A stretch of 64,000 nucleotides of DNA from Bacteriovorax sp. PP10 (GTDB lineage: Bacteria > Bdellovibrionota > Bacteriovoracia > Bacteriovoracales > Bacteriovoracaceae), in contig NZ_JAYGJQ010000002.1 in the NCBI RefSeq assembly GCF_035013165.1, positions 62,001-126,000 on the forward strand. The letters are read 5' to 3'. Of the stretch, positions 54,732-61,731 are shown one piece after another. Positions within the stretch are counted from its first letter, which is position 1. Each line of letters begins with the position of its first letter. The translations under genes and the position numbers were made by a program. The notes under the pieces were generated by a model, which was not told the origin of the DNA, did not search any database, and saw only the letters and a list, made by a program, of their open reading frames with translations.

Positions 54732-54856
54732 ATTGTCAAAAAATGAAATAAGCTATTAATCTATTTCCCTTGAACACCTTTCATTCATTAAAAAATCAAT
54801 AAGTTAAATTTTTATATTTTATAGGAAATCTGCATTTCTAATCTTTATTAAGCCAT

Positions 54857-54887
54857 TGTTGGCAAATTTGCCAACAGGGTATATAGT
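54857..54887 (+). promoter_or_regulatory. Promoter with overlapping 20-bp palindromic operator (module copy 2)
   Basis: A -35 box TTGGCA (54859-54864) and a -10 box TATAGT (54882-54887), each one base from consensus, are 17 bases apart. The perfect palindrome TGTTGGCAAATTTGCCAACA (54857-54876) covers the -35 box and most of the spacer. The GTG start of the toxin-like gene is 12 bases after the -10 box. The layout equals that of module copy 1, although the palindrome sequence differs. Confidence 0.7.
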
Positions 54888-54898
54888 GGAGTTAGAAG

Positions 54899-55234
54899 GT
54901 GATTAAGCGACCATTAGGGCTAATTTTTTGTGAAACCAACTTAATCTTTAACTATAGTTATTACTTAAAGTTCGAAGTAGATCTCGATCATATTAAGTTA
55001 GGTAAAAGCCAAACTAGATCATCACCCTTAACACTCGCTACTGTTATGGAAATTTCGGAGTTATTTATAAATAATCAATTCCTTTATCCTGAAAGTGAAA
55101 CTAAGTATGGGAGTGATCTTTGTGAGTATTTTTCTATAATAAATAATTATAAAACAAAAAAATATAAACTAGTGTTTTGCATTTGCACAGATCGTCCTCA
55201 TGCTATTGGCATTTTAACATTACATCGTATTTGA
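54899..55234 (+). CDS. Putative toxin of an unnamed two-gene module (copy 2)
   Basis: The 111-residue protein is a paralogue of the product at 12336-12680. It shares EVDLDHIK near residue 25, a central helix with ATVMEISELFINNQFL (copy 1: IEVAHIFSLLNDCFL), and the C-terminal FCICTDRPHAIGILTLHRI. The start is GTG at 54899, which gives the same N-terminal length as copy 1. Conserved Asp-Arg and Gly-Ile-x-Thr-Leu near the end are candidates for a functional site. The XRE-type partner follows 8 bases later, the same spacing as in copy 1. Toxin function is inference. Confidence 0.65.
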   Translation: MIKRPLGLIFCETNLIFNYSYYLKFEVDLDHIKLGKSQTRSSPLTLATVMEISELFINNQFLYPESETKYGSDLCEYFSIINNYKTKKYKLVFCICTDRPHAIGILTLHRI

Positions 55235-55242
55235 GGTAAAAA

Positions 55243-55512
55243 ATGAATCCTTACAAAGTAGATTATAGCAAATTCAAAGGCTCTAAAAAAATCACAGATC
55301 AACGAGACTTATTAAAGTTGCGCTTGATGGCCCAGCTTAAAGAAGTAATGGCCGGAATGGAAACGCAGGAAATTTTAAGTATAACTGGATTAGATAAGTC
55401 AGACCTATCGAGATTAAGAGTCTCAAGCTTTGAAAGGTTTTCGATAGATAGATTGATTAAAATTTTTGACCAACTGGGATTTCAAGCAAATTTCTCAGTT
55501 ACTAAAAAGTAG
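55243..55512 (+). CDS. XRE/HTH-type antitoxin-like protein (module copy 2)
   Basis: The 89-residue protein has an HTH (TQEILSITGLDKSDLSRLRVS, about 44-64) and a following FSIDRLIKIFDQLGFQANFSV, which is the pattern of HTH_37-type XRE antitoxins. It is shorter than copy 1 (126 residues), lacking that protein's N-terminal extension and C-terminal tail. GAGG lies in front of the ATG. It probably binds the palindrome upstream of the operon. Repeat copy 2 begins two bases after its stop. Confidence 0.75.
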   Translation: MNPYKVDYSKFKGSKKITDQRDLLKLRLMAQLKEVMAGMETQEILSITGLDKSDLSRLRVSSFERFSIDRLIKIFDQLGFQANFSVTKK

Positions 55513-55514
55513 AT

Positions 55515-55538
55515 AGGTGGCAGACTTGTGGTAGAGCA
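55515..55538 (+). repeat. REP-like repeat, copy 2 (3-base deletion)
   Basis: AGGTG runs straight into GCAGACTTGTGGTAGAGCA, so CCA is missing relative to copies 1 and 3. CTTGTGGT (55525-55532) can pair with ACCACAAG (55548-55555), giving an 8-bp hairpin with GTAG at the edge of its loop. Confidence 0.8.
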
Positions 55539-55566
55539 GTTTGCTAAACCACAAGCCTTGCCGAAA

Positions 55567-55764
55567 TTACTTTTTAACTTCTTCAGTCTTTGTTTCTTTA
55601 GATTCGTCTTTCTTCATCGCACATTGACCTTTATCGCTACAACATTCCTTTTTCCCATCTTTCATAGAACACTGAGACTTATCATCATGACATTTTCCAT
55701 GGTGAGCACATGACGTTACTGTTAAAAGAATAGCAAGTGCCGAAAGCTTTAAAATCGATTTCAT
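55567..55764 (-). CDS. Small Cys/Lys-rich lipoprotein
   Basis: The 65-residue protein has a lipoprotein signal (MKSILKLSALAILLTVTSC) with lipidation at Cys19. The mature part holds five more Cys plus His and Lys (HHGKCHDDKSQC, KECCSDKGQC) and ends in a charged KTEEVKK tail. The Cys and His spacing suggests metal binding. No family is recognised. GGAG is found in front of the ATG. It is divergent from the thioredoxin-like gene over 47 bases. Confidence 0.7.
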   Translation of the reverse strand: MKSILKLSALAILLTVTSCAHHGKCHDDKSQCSMKDGKKECCSDKGQCAMKKDESKETKTEEVKK

Positions 55765-55777
55765 CCAAACTCCATTT

Positions 55778-55805
55778 TTGTATTATTTGATTTTTAAATT
55801 ATACT
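55778..55805 (+). promoter_or_regulatory. Promoter close to the thioredoxin-like start
   Basis: TTGTAT (55778-55783) and TATACT (55800-55805) are 16 bases apart. Only six bases separate the -10 box from the ATG at 55812, so the transcript would start at or next to the start codon. Confidence 0.4.
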
Positions 55806-55811
55806 AGAGGG

Positions 55812-56330
55812 ATGAAACCTTTCAAGCGCCAAACATTTTTGCCTTATGTTTTAAGCCTATTATTGGTCATTTTCATGACAATCGTTAGTTTCACAGCTTC
55901 CGCAGCTGAAAATGCTGATTATGCTCGATTTGAAAAAGTATTCAATTCACTTGAAATGGAGACCATTGAGCATACCAAGATTAAGCTTAAGGATTTGCCC
56001 TCTCAAATTGTCATCGTGAATTTTTGGGCCTCGTGGTGCATTCCTTGTTTGCATGAGATGCCATCTTTGATTACTGTTTCGAATAAGTTTTCTAAGAAGG
56101 AACTTGCGGTGGTGGCGATTAATACGGATGAAGAGGATCAGTTAAAAAATATAGCGAAGATTAAAAAGAAACTCGATTTTCCCGATGCATTTATTATTGT
56201 ACCTGACACAAAATTTAGAATTGCAGATGAGTTTAAATTTAGCGCAATCCCAGTCACTGTTATTTTTAAAAAAGGAAAGGTTATCTATTTCAATAATGGC
56301 CCGGTCGACTTCCTCAAGGTCCCCCTCTAG
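55812..56330 (+). CDS. TlpA-like thioredoxin-fold protein, possibly truncated at the C-terminus
   Basis: The 172-residue protein has an N-terminal membrane or signal segment (about 10-30; LPYVLSLLLVIFMTIVSFTASA) and a TlpA/ResA-type domain. Its active site is WASWCIPCLHEMP (WC-x-x-C at about 75-79) and the cis-Pro region is SAIPVTVIF. It would face the periplasm and reduce or oxidise disulfides. The usual final helix of the family is missing. The frame ends in FLKVPL with a stop inside repeat copy 3, suggesting the repeat insertion removed about 10-20 residues. No sequence proof of the original end is available. Confidence 0.85.
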   Translation: MKPFKRQTFLPYVLSLLLVIFMTIVSFTASAAENADYARFEKVFNSLEMETIEHTKIKLKDLPSQIVIVNFWASWCIPCLHEMPSLITVSNKFSKKELAVVAINTDEEDQLKNIAKIKKKLDFPDAFIIVPDTKFRIADEFKFSAIPVTVIFKKGKVIYFNNGPVDFLKVPL

Positions 56331-56355
56331 GTGCCAGCAGACTTGTGGTAGAGCA
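56329..56355 (+). repeat. REP-like repeat, copy 3
   Basis: It is identical to copy 1 over its full length and one base further. Its first bases are part of the TAG stop of the thioredoxin-like gene. It lies 119 bases upstream of the RAYT start. Confidence 0.8.
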
Positions 56356-56474
56356 AACGCATAATATTTTTTTGATTATCTATTTATCAATCTTTGATTA
56401 TCAACTCATCCTCACCGAATATTAATAATCACTTACCAATCCTAATTTTTATACTTGCCTGCAAAGATCAATGC

Positions 56475-57086
56475 ATGCCGAGAAAAACTTTAATCCGATC
56501 AAATAATTTACCATACCACGTGACGGCCAGGTCTAATAACAAGGAATGGTTCACACTACCAATGCCTGACATGTGGGATTTGGCCCAAGAGAGCCTGCGC
56601 GAGGCAATTGGAGTTCACAGAGTAGAGGTCATTTCATTTGTATTAATGGGAAATCACTACCACATGCTTCTCCTAACACCAGAGGCTAATTTAGATAATT
56701 TTATGTATGAGTTTAACAAGCGCTTTGCTTTGAAAATTAAAAATAGGACAGGTCAGATTAATCGAATTTTCGGAGGAAGATATAAATGGTGTCTTATTCA
56801 ATCACAGCACTATTTAATTAACTGTTACAAATACGTTTATCAAAATCCTGTGCGTGCAGGGCTGGTTCAAAGTTGTGAGGATTATCCTTTTAGTACTTTG
56901 AGGAGTCTGATTAAGAATATTAAATTCAGCATACCAATTCATGACAAATATGGATTTAAGGATGAGTTTGGATTGCGGTGGCTGAATCAGAAAATTGATA
57001 GTGAAGAGGAAAAGGCGCTGAAGAGTGGATTATCGAAGGCGGTTTTGGTTACCTTGAAAGATAGAGATAAGAGAGAGAAAATTTAA
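56475..57086 (+). CDS. REP-associated tyrosine transposase (RAYT, Y1_Tnp/HUH family)
   Basis: The 203-residue protein matches RAYT/TnpA_REP: N-terminal YHVTARSNNKEWF, the HUH metal motif NHYHML (His61, His63), and the catalytic-Tyr region YKYVYQNPVRAGLV with Tyr at 118-122. These single-strand nucleases recognise REP hairpins near a GTAG tetranucleotide and are thought to spread them. Repeats containing GTAG lie on both sides within 1 kb. The start at 56475 (MPRKTLIRSN) matches the family; the open frame extends 27 codons upstream. Confidence 0.92.
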   Translation: MPRKTLIRSNNLPYHVTARSNNKEWFTLPMPDMWDLAQESLREAIGVHRVEVISFVLMGNHYHMLLLTPEANLDNFMYEFNKRFALKIKNRTGQINRIFGGRYKWCLIQSQHYLINCYKYVYQNPVRAGLVQSCEDYPFSTLRSLIKNIKFSIPIHDKYGFKDEFGLRWLNQKIDSEEEKALKSGLSKAVLVTLKDRDKREKI

Positions 57087-57173
57087 TCTTGAACCGTTCA
57101 CTTAAATCAATAACTTACTAATGGGGGCACCTATGTCTTTTCATTTAATGGGAGAATTATTTTTCCAGTTTTA

Positions 57174-57198
57174 AACTATGTCATTTCATGACATAGTT
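57174..57198. promoter_or_regulatory. 11-bp inverted repeat upstream of TumE/TumA, likely operator
   Basis: AACTATGTCAT and ATGACATAGTT are perfect inverted arms around TTC, ending 14 bases before the TumE-like ATG and just ahead of its AGGAG site. A related half (CTATGTC..TTCAT, 13 of 14 matches) occurs 45 bases upstream at 57131-57144. Confidence 0.65.
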
Positions 57199-57212
57199 AT
57201 AGGAGATCTGTT

Positions 57213-57530
57213 ATGAGTAGAGGTAGGGCTGAGTTACTACTTAGATCTAAAATTGTTTTGTATTCAGGTCATGTGAGAGAAGTAGTCATATGGAAAGTCC
57301 CGATTAGTGAATATTTTCCAGCGGGAGTGAAATATCGGTTAGTGCTAGCTGATCCTGTCTGGAAAAAAGTATTGTTGCTTTTTGATAACCATGCCCCTAA
57401 AAGGCATCATGTGCATATGATTAATGGCCAAGAACATAATTATTATTTTAGTTCAGTGAAAAATTTAATCGAAGATTTTTTACTCATGGAAGATAAGCTG
57501 GAGAAAGATTATGAAAATAATGAAAATTAA
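57213..57530 (+). CDS. tumE: TumE-family (DUF6516-like) toxin
   Basis: The 105-residue protein has the features of the TumE family: YRLVLADPVWKKVLLLFDNHAPKRHHVHMINGQEH, with the DNH and HH-x-H patterns, then an aromatic YYFSSVKNLIEDFL segment. AGGAG precedes the ATG. The gene overlaps the next by 20 bases, as a coupled toxin-antitoxin pair would. Naming follows family resemblance; activity is not shown by sequence. Confidence 0.8.
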   Translation: MSRGRAELLLRSKIVLYSGHVREVVIWKVPISEYFPAGVKYRLVLADPVWKKVLLLFDNHAPKRHHVHMINGQEHNYYFSSVKNLIEDFLLMEDKLEKDYENNEN

Positions 57531-57885
57531 GATTAAAAATAAAAGTGATGCTAATAAGGAATTAAGAAACATCGCTAAATTAATTGATAGTAAGAAATTT
57601 AATAAAATTAAGCCGGTAAGTGGAATTTATTTTGAATCGTTGGCAGCTGTGAGGAAAATTTTAACTGATAAGCGTTTGGATGTTTGGAGAGCGATTAGGG
57701 ATTTTCAACCTAATTCTATCACTCATCTTTCTGAATTATTAGGAAGGGGATTTCGATCAGTTCACAGGGATGTAATGCTTTTGGAAGAGTTAGGGCTTAT
57801 TAAAATGAGTGAAGGTCCAGGGACGCGTGGGAATGTGCAGGTGCTGACCAGTTTATACGATGAATTACAATTGGCGGTCGCCTAG
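57511..57885 (+). CDS. tumA: TumA-like winged-helix antitoxin
   Basis: The 124-residue protein ends in a winged-helix domain: AIRDFQPNSITHLSELLGRGFRSVHRDVMLLEELGLIKM (about 68-106), then GPGTRGNVQVLT for the wing. It is the usual partner of TumE and follows it with a 20-base overlap. It likely represses the pair through the 11-bp inverted repeat. A start at the Met of codon 4 is also possible. Repeat copy 4 lies 40 bases after its stop. Confidence 0.8.
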   Translation: MKIMKIKIKNKSDANKELRNIAKLIDSKKFNKIKPVSGIYFESLAAVRKILTDKRLDVWRAIRDFQPNSITHLSELLGRGFRSVHRDVMLLEELGLIKMSEGPGTRGNVQVLTSLYDELQLAVA

Positions 57886-57924
57886 GATAACTCTTACAAT
57901 TTGCAAAAATCTTGTGCATTGTAG

Positions 57925-57947
57925 CTACCACAAGTCTGCTGGCACCT
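57925..57947 (-). repeat. REP-like repeat, copy 4 (inverted)
   Basis: The reverse complement matches the first 23 bases of copies 1 and 3, from AGGTGCCA through GTGGTAG; the final AGCA is replaced by CTAC. Copies 3 and 4 thus form inverted repeats around the RAYT and TumE/TumA genes. The copy ends a few bases before the radical SAM operon. Confidence 0.8.
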
Positions 57948-57948
57948 T

Positions 57949-57954
57949 TATACT
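57949..57954 (+). promoter_or_regulatory. -10 box just upstream of the radical SAM operon
   Basis: TATACT ends six bases before the ATG at 57961, and no ribosome site is present, suggesting a leaderless message. The region where a -35 box would lie is inside repeat copy 4 and matches poorly. Confidence 0.35.
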
Positions 57955-57960
57955 TTCCCA

Positions 57961-59352
57961 ATGGAAAACACTCAGTCTTCTACATTCTGCATCCTCCCTT
58001 GGATCCACCTCTCAACGAGACCCAACGGACATATGCGCGTCTGCTGTACAGCAAACGCCAGCTCTGTTGGCGCAACCAACGATAAAGTTTATGGCGGCGA
58101 AGTCGGTATCCTAAAAAACGACGACGGAAAACCAGCTAATTTCAATCATACTGACCTTCAAGTAGCATGGAACAACAACTATATGAAGCAAGTCCGCCTG
58201 GACATGCTCAACGATAAAATCCCAGCATCATGTACAAAGTGCTTTAAAGAAGAAGCCGCCGGCCACAAAAGCAAACGCCAATGGGAAACAGCTTTCTGGT
58301 CAAAACAAGTCGACGTCAACAAACTAATCGAAGACACTGAAGCAGATGGAAGCGTCCCTCCAATGCTTCAATACATTGACCTAAGAATGGGAACAAAGTG
58401 CAACCTAAAGTGTGTCATGTGCTCGCCACACGATTCATCTTTATGGGTAAGCGACTGGCATGAACTCTATCCAGAAATCGAAAACCCATCTTTAAAAGAG
58501 ACAATGCAATGGCCGAACGCCGGGAAAAACGATGGTGCTAGTTACAACTGGCATTTAAACAATCCAGAATTCTGGACTCAGCTCTACACTCAAATCCCAA
58601 ACATGAAGCAATTGTATTTCGCTGGCGGTGAACCAACCATCATCGAACACCACTACAAGCTTCTCGAAAAATGCATTGAGATGGGTTACGCAAAAAACAT
58701 CCAATTAAGATACAACTCAAATGGAATTGAATTACCTCAAAGGCTATATGACTTATGGGAACATTTCGGAAGTGTGCGTTTCCATTTTTCTATCGACTCA
58801 ATTTTTGAGATGAACGATTACATTCGTTTCCCATCAAAGTGGGAAACAATAGAAGAGAATCTTCATATTCTTGATAAAACTTCAAAGCACATCGAAGTCA
58901 CAATTGCCTGTGCAGTTCAAATGCTGAACATGTATTACATCCCAGATTTTATCAAATGGAAGATCAATCAGAATTTTAAAAAGATTAACATCTGGCCACT
59001 AGGAGCTGGGTTAATTAATTATCATTTCGTTTATCACCCAGGACATTTAAACGTTAAGGTTTTTCCTCAGTACTTCAAAGATAAGATCGAAGCAAAATAC
59101 AACGACTTCTACCAATGGCTTGAAGACAATGTAGCTGATCAAGGAAACGGTTTATACTCCCGATCAGATTTCATAAATGCCGAATACGGAATCAAACGCC
59201 TAAAAGGTATGGTTCAGTTCATGCAATCAGAAGATTGGTCTGTACGTATGCCAGAGTTCCTGGAGTACATTGAGAAGCTAGATAAAATCCGCCAAACAAC
59301 ATTCGTAAGAATCTTCCCAGACATGGCCGAACTAAAAGAGTTCCGCCTATGA
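57961..59352 (+). CDS. Twitch-domain radical SAM protein
   Basis: The 463-residue enzyme has the radical SAM cluster motif CNLKCVMC (Cys147, 151, 154), then FAGGEPTII for SAM binding. N-terminal Cys groups (FCILPWIHLSTRPNGHMRVCC and CTKCF) probably hold an auxiliary Fe-S site of the twitch type. The product is soluble. It is first of a run of seven genes with ATGA overlaps, so it is co-expressed with two more radical SAM proteins, a glycosyltransferase-like protein, a GNAT-like protein and a PLP enzyme. The substrate is unknown. Confidence 0.85.
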   Translation: MENTQSSTFCILPWIHLSTRPNGHMRVCCTANASSVGATNDKVYGGEVGILKNDDGKPANFNHTDLQVAWNNNYMKQVRLDMLNDKIPASCTKCFKEEAAGHKSKRQWETAFWSKQVDVNKLIEDTEADGSVPPMLQYIDLRMGTKCNLKCVMCSPHDSSLWVSDWHELYPEIENPSLKETMQWPNAGKNDGASYNWHLNNPEFWTQLYTQIPNMKQLYFAGGEPTIIEHHYKLLEKCIEMGYAKNIQLRYNSNGIELPQRLYDLWEHFGSVRFHFSIDSIFEMNDYIRFPSKWETIEENLHILDKTSKHIEVTIACAVQMLNMYYIPDFIKWKINQNFKKINIWPLGAGLINYHFVYHPGHLNVKVFPQYFKDKIEAKYNDFYQWLEDNVADQGNGLYSRSDFINAEYGIKRLKGMVQFMQSEDWSVRMPEFLEYIEKLDKIRQTTFVRIFPDMAELKEFRL

Positions 59353-60458
59353 GTGATTCAAAATTCTCTGAATATGATTTTTCTCAGATTCCTTTCGGTG
59401 ATATCAAATCATTCGGACAAAGAAGTCTGCTCTATAGAAACCTGTTCAATGTCTCATGGCTCCTAGGACGTTTCTGTAATTATAAGTGCAGCTATTGCTG
59501 GCCTTACGCTAGATCAGATGTAAAAGATCATCGTCCTACTGATTTACTCATTAGAACAATGGATGAAATCAAGAAGCAGGCGAGAGCTAATGACTTTAAC
59601 TCATTCCATTTTTCATTCTCTGGGGGAGAGCCGACTCTACACCCGGGATTCTTAACTCTTTTATCTCATCTATCAAACGATAGTATGAATAGCGATTATC
59701 AATCTACACACATGACTTCAAATCTTTCACCGGGAATCGGTTGGTTTAAAAAATACATTGAAACAACTGAGAACTTATCCCGCGTAAGTATCACAGCTTC
59801 ATGGCATAGAGAGTTCGCCAACAAAGAAGACTTCAGAGACAAAATTCACCTAATGCAGGAAAACGATATCCACGTAACTGTGAACATGGTTATGGTTCCT
59901 ACTTTATTTGAAGAGTTTTACAAAGAAGCGCTATTTTTTCATGAGAATAATATCAACGTAACACTTAAACCTCAGTCCAATACGAGTGCGACTAAAATCG
60001 TTGATGGATATACAGAAGAACAATTAAAGCTTCTTCATAACGGAATGCCTCAGCGAAACTATACCGAACATAGAATGGGACAGAAGAACATTCAGTCTAA
60101 AAGAATTCAAACGAAAAAATTAGATCATGGGATTAGTTTAACAACTAACACTGAGACAGCTCCACAAAGTATGCAAATCGAACTCACAGATAGATCCGGG
60201 AAAAAGTGGTATCTCGATCAGGCCGAAAGATTCAATGCTTTTGAGTTCAATAAGTTTAAAGACTGGTACTGCCACGCTGGATTTCAGGGAATTGTTATTC
60301 GTGAACCAGATGGAGCTATCAAACGTAGTTACAGCTGTCACGATGAGCCTTTAGGAAATATCGAAACAGGGTTCCAGATTTTTAATCGTCCAATGAAATG
60401 TAATACTCCAAGCTGTGTCTCAAGTGTTGATAACAAAATGCCGAAGTTCAGGGATTAA
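59349..60458 (+). CDS. Radical SAM protein with C-terminal Cys motif
   Basis: The 369-residue enzyme has CNYKCSYC (Cys43, 47, 50), SFSGGEPTLHP for SAM and substrate binding, and a C-terminal Cys set (DWYCHAG, SYSCHDE, CNTPSCVSS) that resembles SPASM/auxiliary cluster domains. Translation is coupled to the preceding radical SAM gene by ATGA. The reaction is not known; such enzymes modify peptides, sugars or nucleotides by hydrogen abstraction. Confidence 0.83.
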   Translation: MSDSKFSEYDFSQIPFGDIKSFGQRSLLYRNLFNVSWLLGRFCNYKCSYCWPYARSDVKDHRPTDLLIRTMDEIKKQARANDFNSFHFSFSGGEPTLHPGFLTLLSHLSNDSMNSDYQSTHMTSNLSPGIGWFKKYIETTENLSRVSITASWHREFANKEDFRDKIHLMQENDIHVTVNMVMVPTLFEEFYKEALFFHENNINVTLKPQSNTSATKIVDGYTEEQLKLLHNGMPQRNYTEHRMGQKNIQSKRIQTKKLDHGISLTTNTETAPQSMQIELTDRSGKKWYLDQAERFNAFEFNKFKDWYCHAGFQGIVIREPDGAIKRSYSCHDEPLGNIETGFQIFNRPMKCNTPSCVSSVDNKMPKFRD

Positions 60459-60461
60459 ACT

Positions 60462-61139
60462 ATGTACGATGTAGTTTTCATTTCATTCAAAGAATCAAAT
60501 GCCCAAGAAAATTTAAACCAATTAAAAAAGCTTTCTCGCACCGTTCACCACGTTCAAGGTGTTGTCGGTATTGCCAATGCTCATTTAGAAGCATCAAGAC
60601 TAGCTTCAAGCGATCATTTTTTTATCGTGGACGCTGATAATTATGTCCATGATAACTTCAATTTTAATCAAGTTGCTGATTTAGAATTACACCCAAATTC
60701 AGTTCATGTCTGGAGATGTATCAATCCAGTTAACAAACTTGTTTATGGATTTGGCGGTGTAAAACTATTTCCAAAATCACTTTTCAAAAACATGCCTGAA
60801 GATTACTTAGATTTTACGATGACTCTGGCAAAGGCCGGATATTTTATCCAAAAAGAAACTGCGAGTGAAACGAGATTCAATGCTACTCCTTTTGAGGCCT
60901 GGAAAGGTGGATTTAGAGAATGCGTAAAGCTCACGCTAGAGTTAGATAAGAAGTTTTCAGATATGACCCAATCCAGATTAAATACATGGAAAACTCATGG
61001 GCACGAAGCTTTAAACGGAAGTTGGGCCATTCTTGGCGCATCGATGGGAAGTGAGTTCGCAAAAGAACATCCAGCTGAAGTTCGAAAGATAAATGACTTC
61101 GCTTGGCTGCAAGAGACATTTAATACAGTAAAGCTATGA
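60462..61139 (+). CDS. Glycosyltransferase-like protein with DxD motif
   Basis: The 225-residue soluble protein has YDVVFISFKESNAQEN at the start, HVQGVVGIANAHLEASRLA and HFFIVDADNYVHDNF with the Asp-x-Asp motif, then YGFGGVKLFPKSLF. The pattern is seen in small GT-A-like proteins of bacteria and tailed phages. It overlaps the next gene (ATGA) and begins 3 bases after the radical SAM gene. Probably it transfers or reads a nucleotide sugar; the acceptor is unknown. Confidence 0.6.
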   Translation: MYDVVFISFKESNAQENLNQLKKLSRTVHHVQGVVGIANAHLEASRLASSDHFFIVDADNYVHDNFNFNQVADLELHPNSVHVWRCINPVNKLVYGFGGVKLFPKSLFKNMPEDYLDFTMTLAKAGYFIQKETASETRFNATPFEAWKGGFRECVKLTLELDKKFSDMTQSRLNTWKTHGHEALNGSWAILGASMGSEFAKEHPAEVRKINDFAWLQETFNTVKL

Positions 61140-61723
61140 TCAAAAAACAGTTCACATTTAATAATCTAAATTATCTCATCAAAGAATTGGATGAGACTGA
61201 TGATGCTAAGTTAAAAGAATACTGTGAAACATGCCATGCAGATGGCGTTCCAAATAACTCATCAATCTCCAACATGAAAGTGAACCGTTGGGGAACAGAC
61301 AAATGGTGGGGGGTTTATAATCTAGAAAAAGACATCATCGTATCTGCAAGTGGAGCTCATCCTTTTGAAGAGTATGCACCCGGACATTGGAGAGTCATGT
61401 TTAGACTTGCCACGATAAAGGAATTCCGCGGAAAAGCAGGGCCATTCTCAAAAGATCAAAGAAACTGCTTCGGATGGGGACACATCCTTCCTTTTCAAAT
61501 CGAATACTGTAAGCAAATGGGTGCCAAAAATATCGTTTTCACCACTAATTGCGATGAAAATGGCGATGCCAATAGTATGAAACAAGATAAAATCTGCTCT
61601 CTCGTCTTTGAGAGGCTAAATATGGCCCAAAAGATCGATCAAAAAATCATTTTTAATACCAACCAAAATATCTGGAAAGTCTTGATTGAAGATGTCATGA
61701 CTAAGAAGCCGCTCGTGCTATAA
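61136..61723 (+). CDS. GNAT-like hypothetical protein
   Basis: The 195-residue protein is not matched to a named family. The centre (IVSASGAHPFEEYAPGHWRVMFRLATIKEFRGKAG, then GWGHILPFQIEYCKQMGAKNIVFTTN) has the strand-loop-helix layout of GNAT acetyltransferases, though the usual acetyl-CoA loop (Q/R-x-x-G-x-G/A) is not clear. It overlaps the previous gene by ATGA and is 8 bases ahead of the PLP enzyme. Confidence 0.5.
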   Translation: MIKKQFTFNNLNYLIKELDETDDAKLKEYCETCHADGVPNNSSISNMKVNRWGTDKWWGVYNLEKDIIVSASGAHPFEEYAPGHWRVMFRLATIKEFRGKAGPFSKDQRNCFGWGHILPFQIEYCKQMGAKNIVFTTNCDENGDANSMKQDKICSLVFERLNMAQKIDQKIIFNTNQNIWKVLIEDVMTKKPLVL

Positions 61724-61731
61724 TTATTTCC

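Noticed and set aside
57126-57132. GGCACCT as a fifth, partial copy of the repeat.
   Set aside because: Only seven bases match the end of copy 4 and the core is absent.
54705-57947. The repeats as integron attC sites, with gene cassettes between them (spacing 810 and 814 bases).
   Set aside because: No RYYYAAC/GTTRRRY core sites or integrase gene were seen, gene orientation between repeats is mixed, and a RAYT gene explains the repeats better. The near-equal spacing joins unlike contents and is probably chance.
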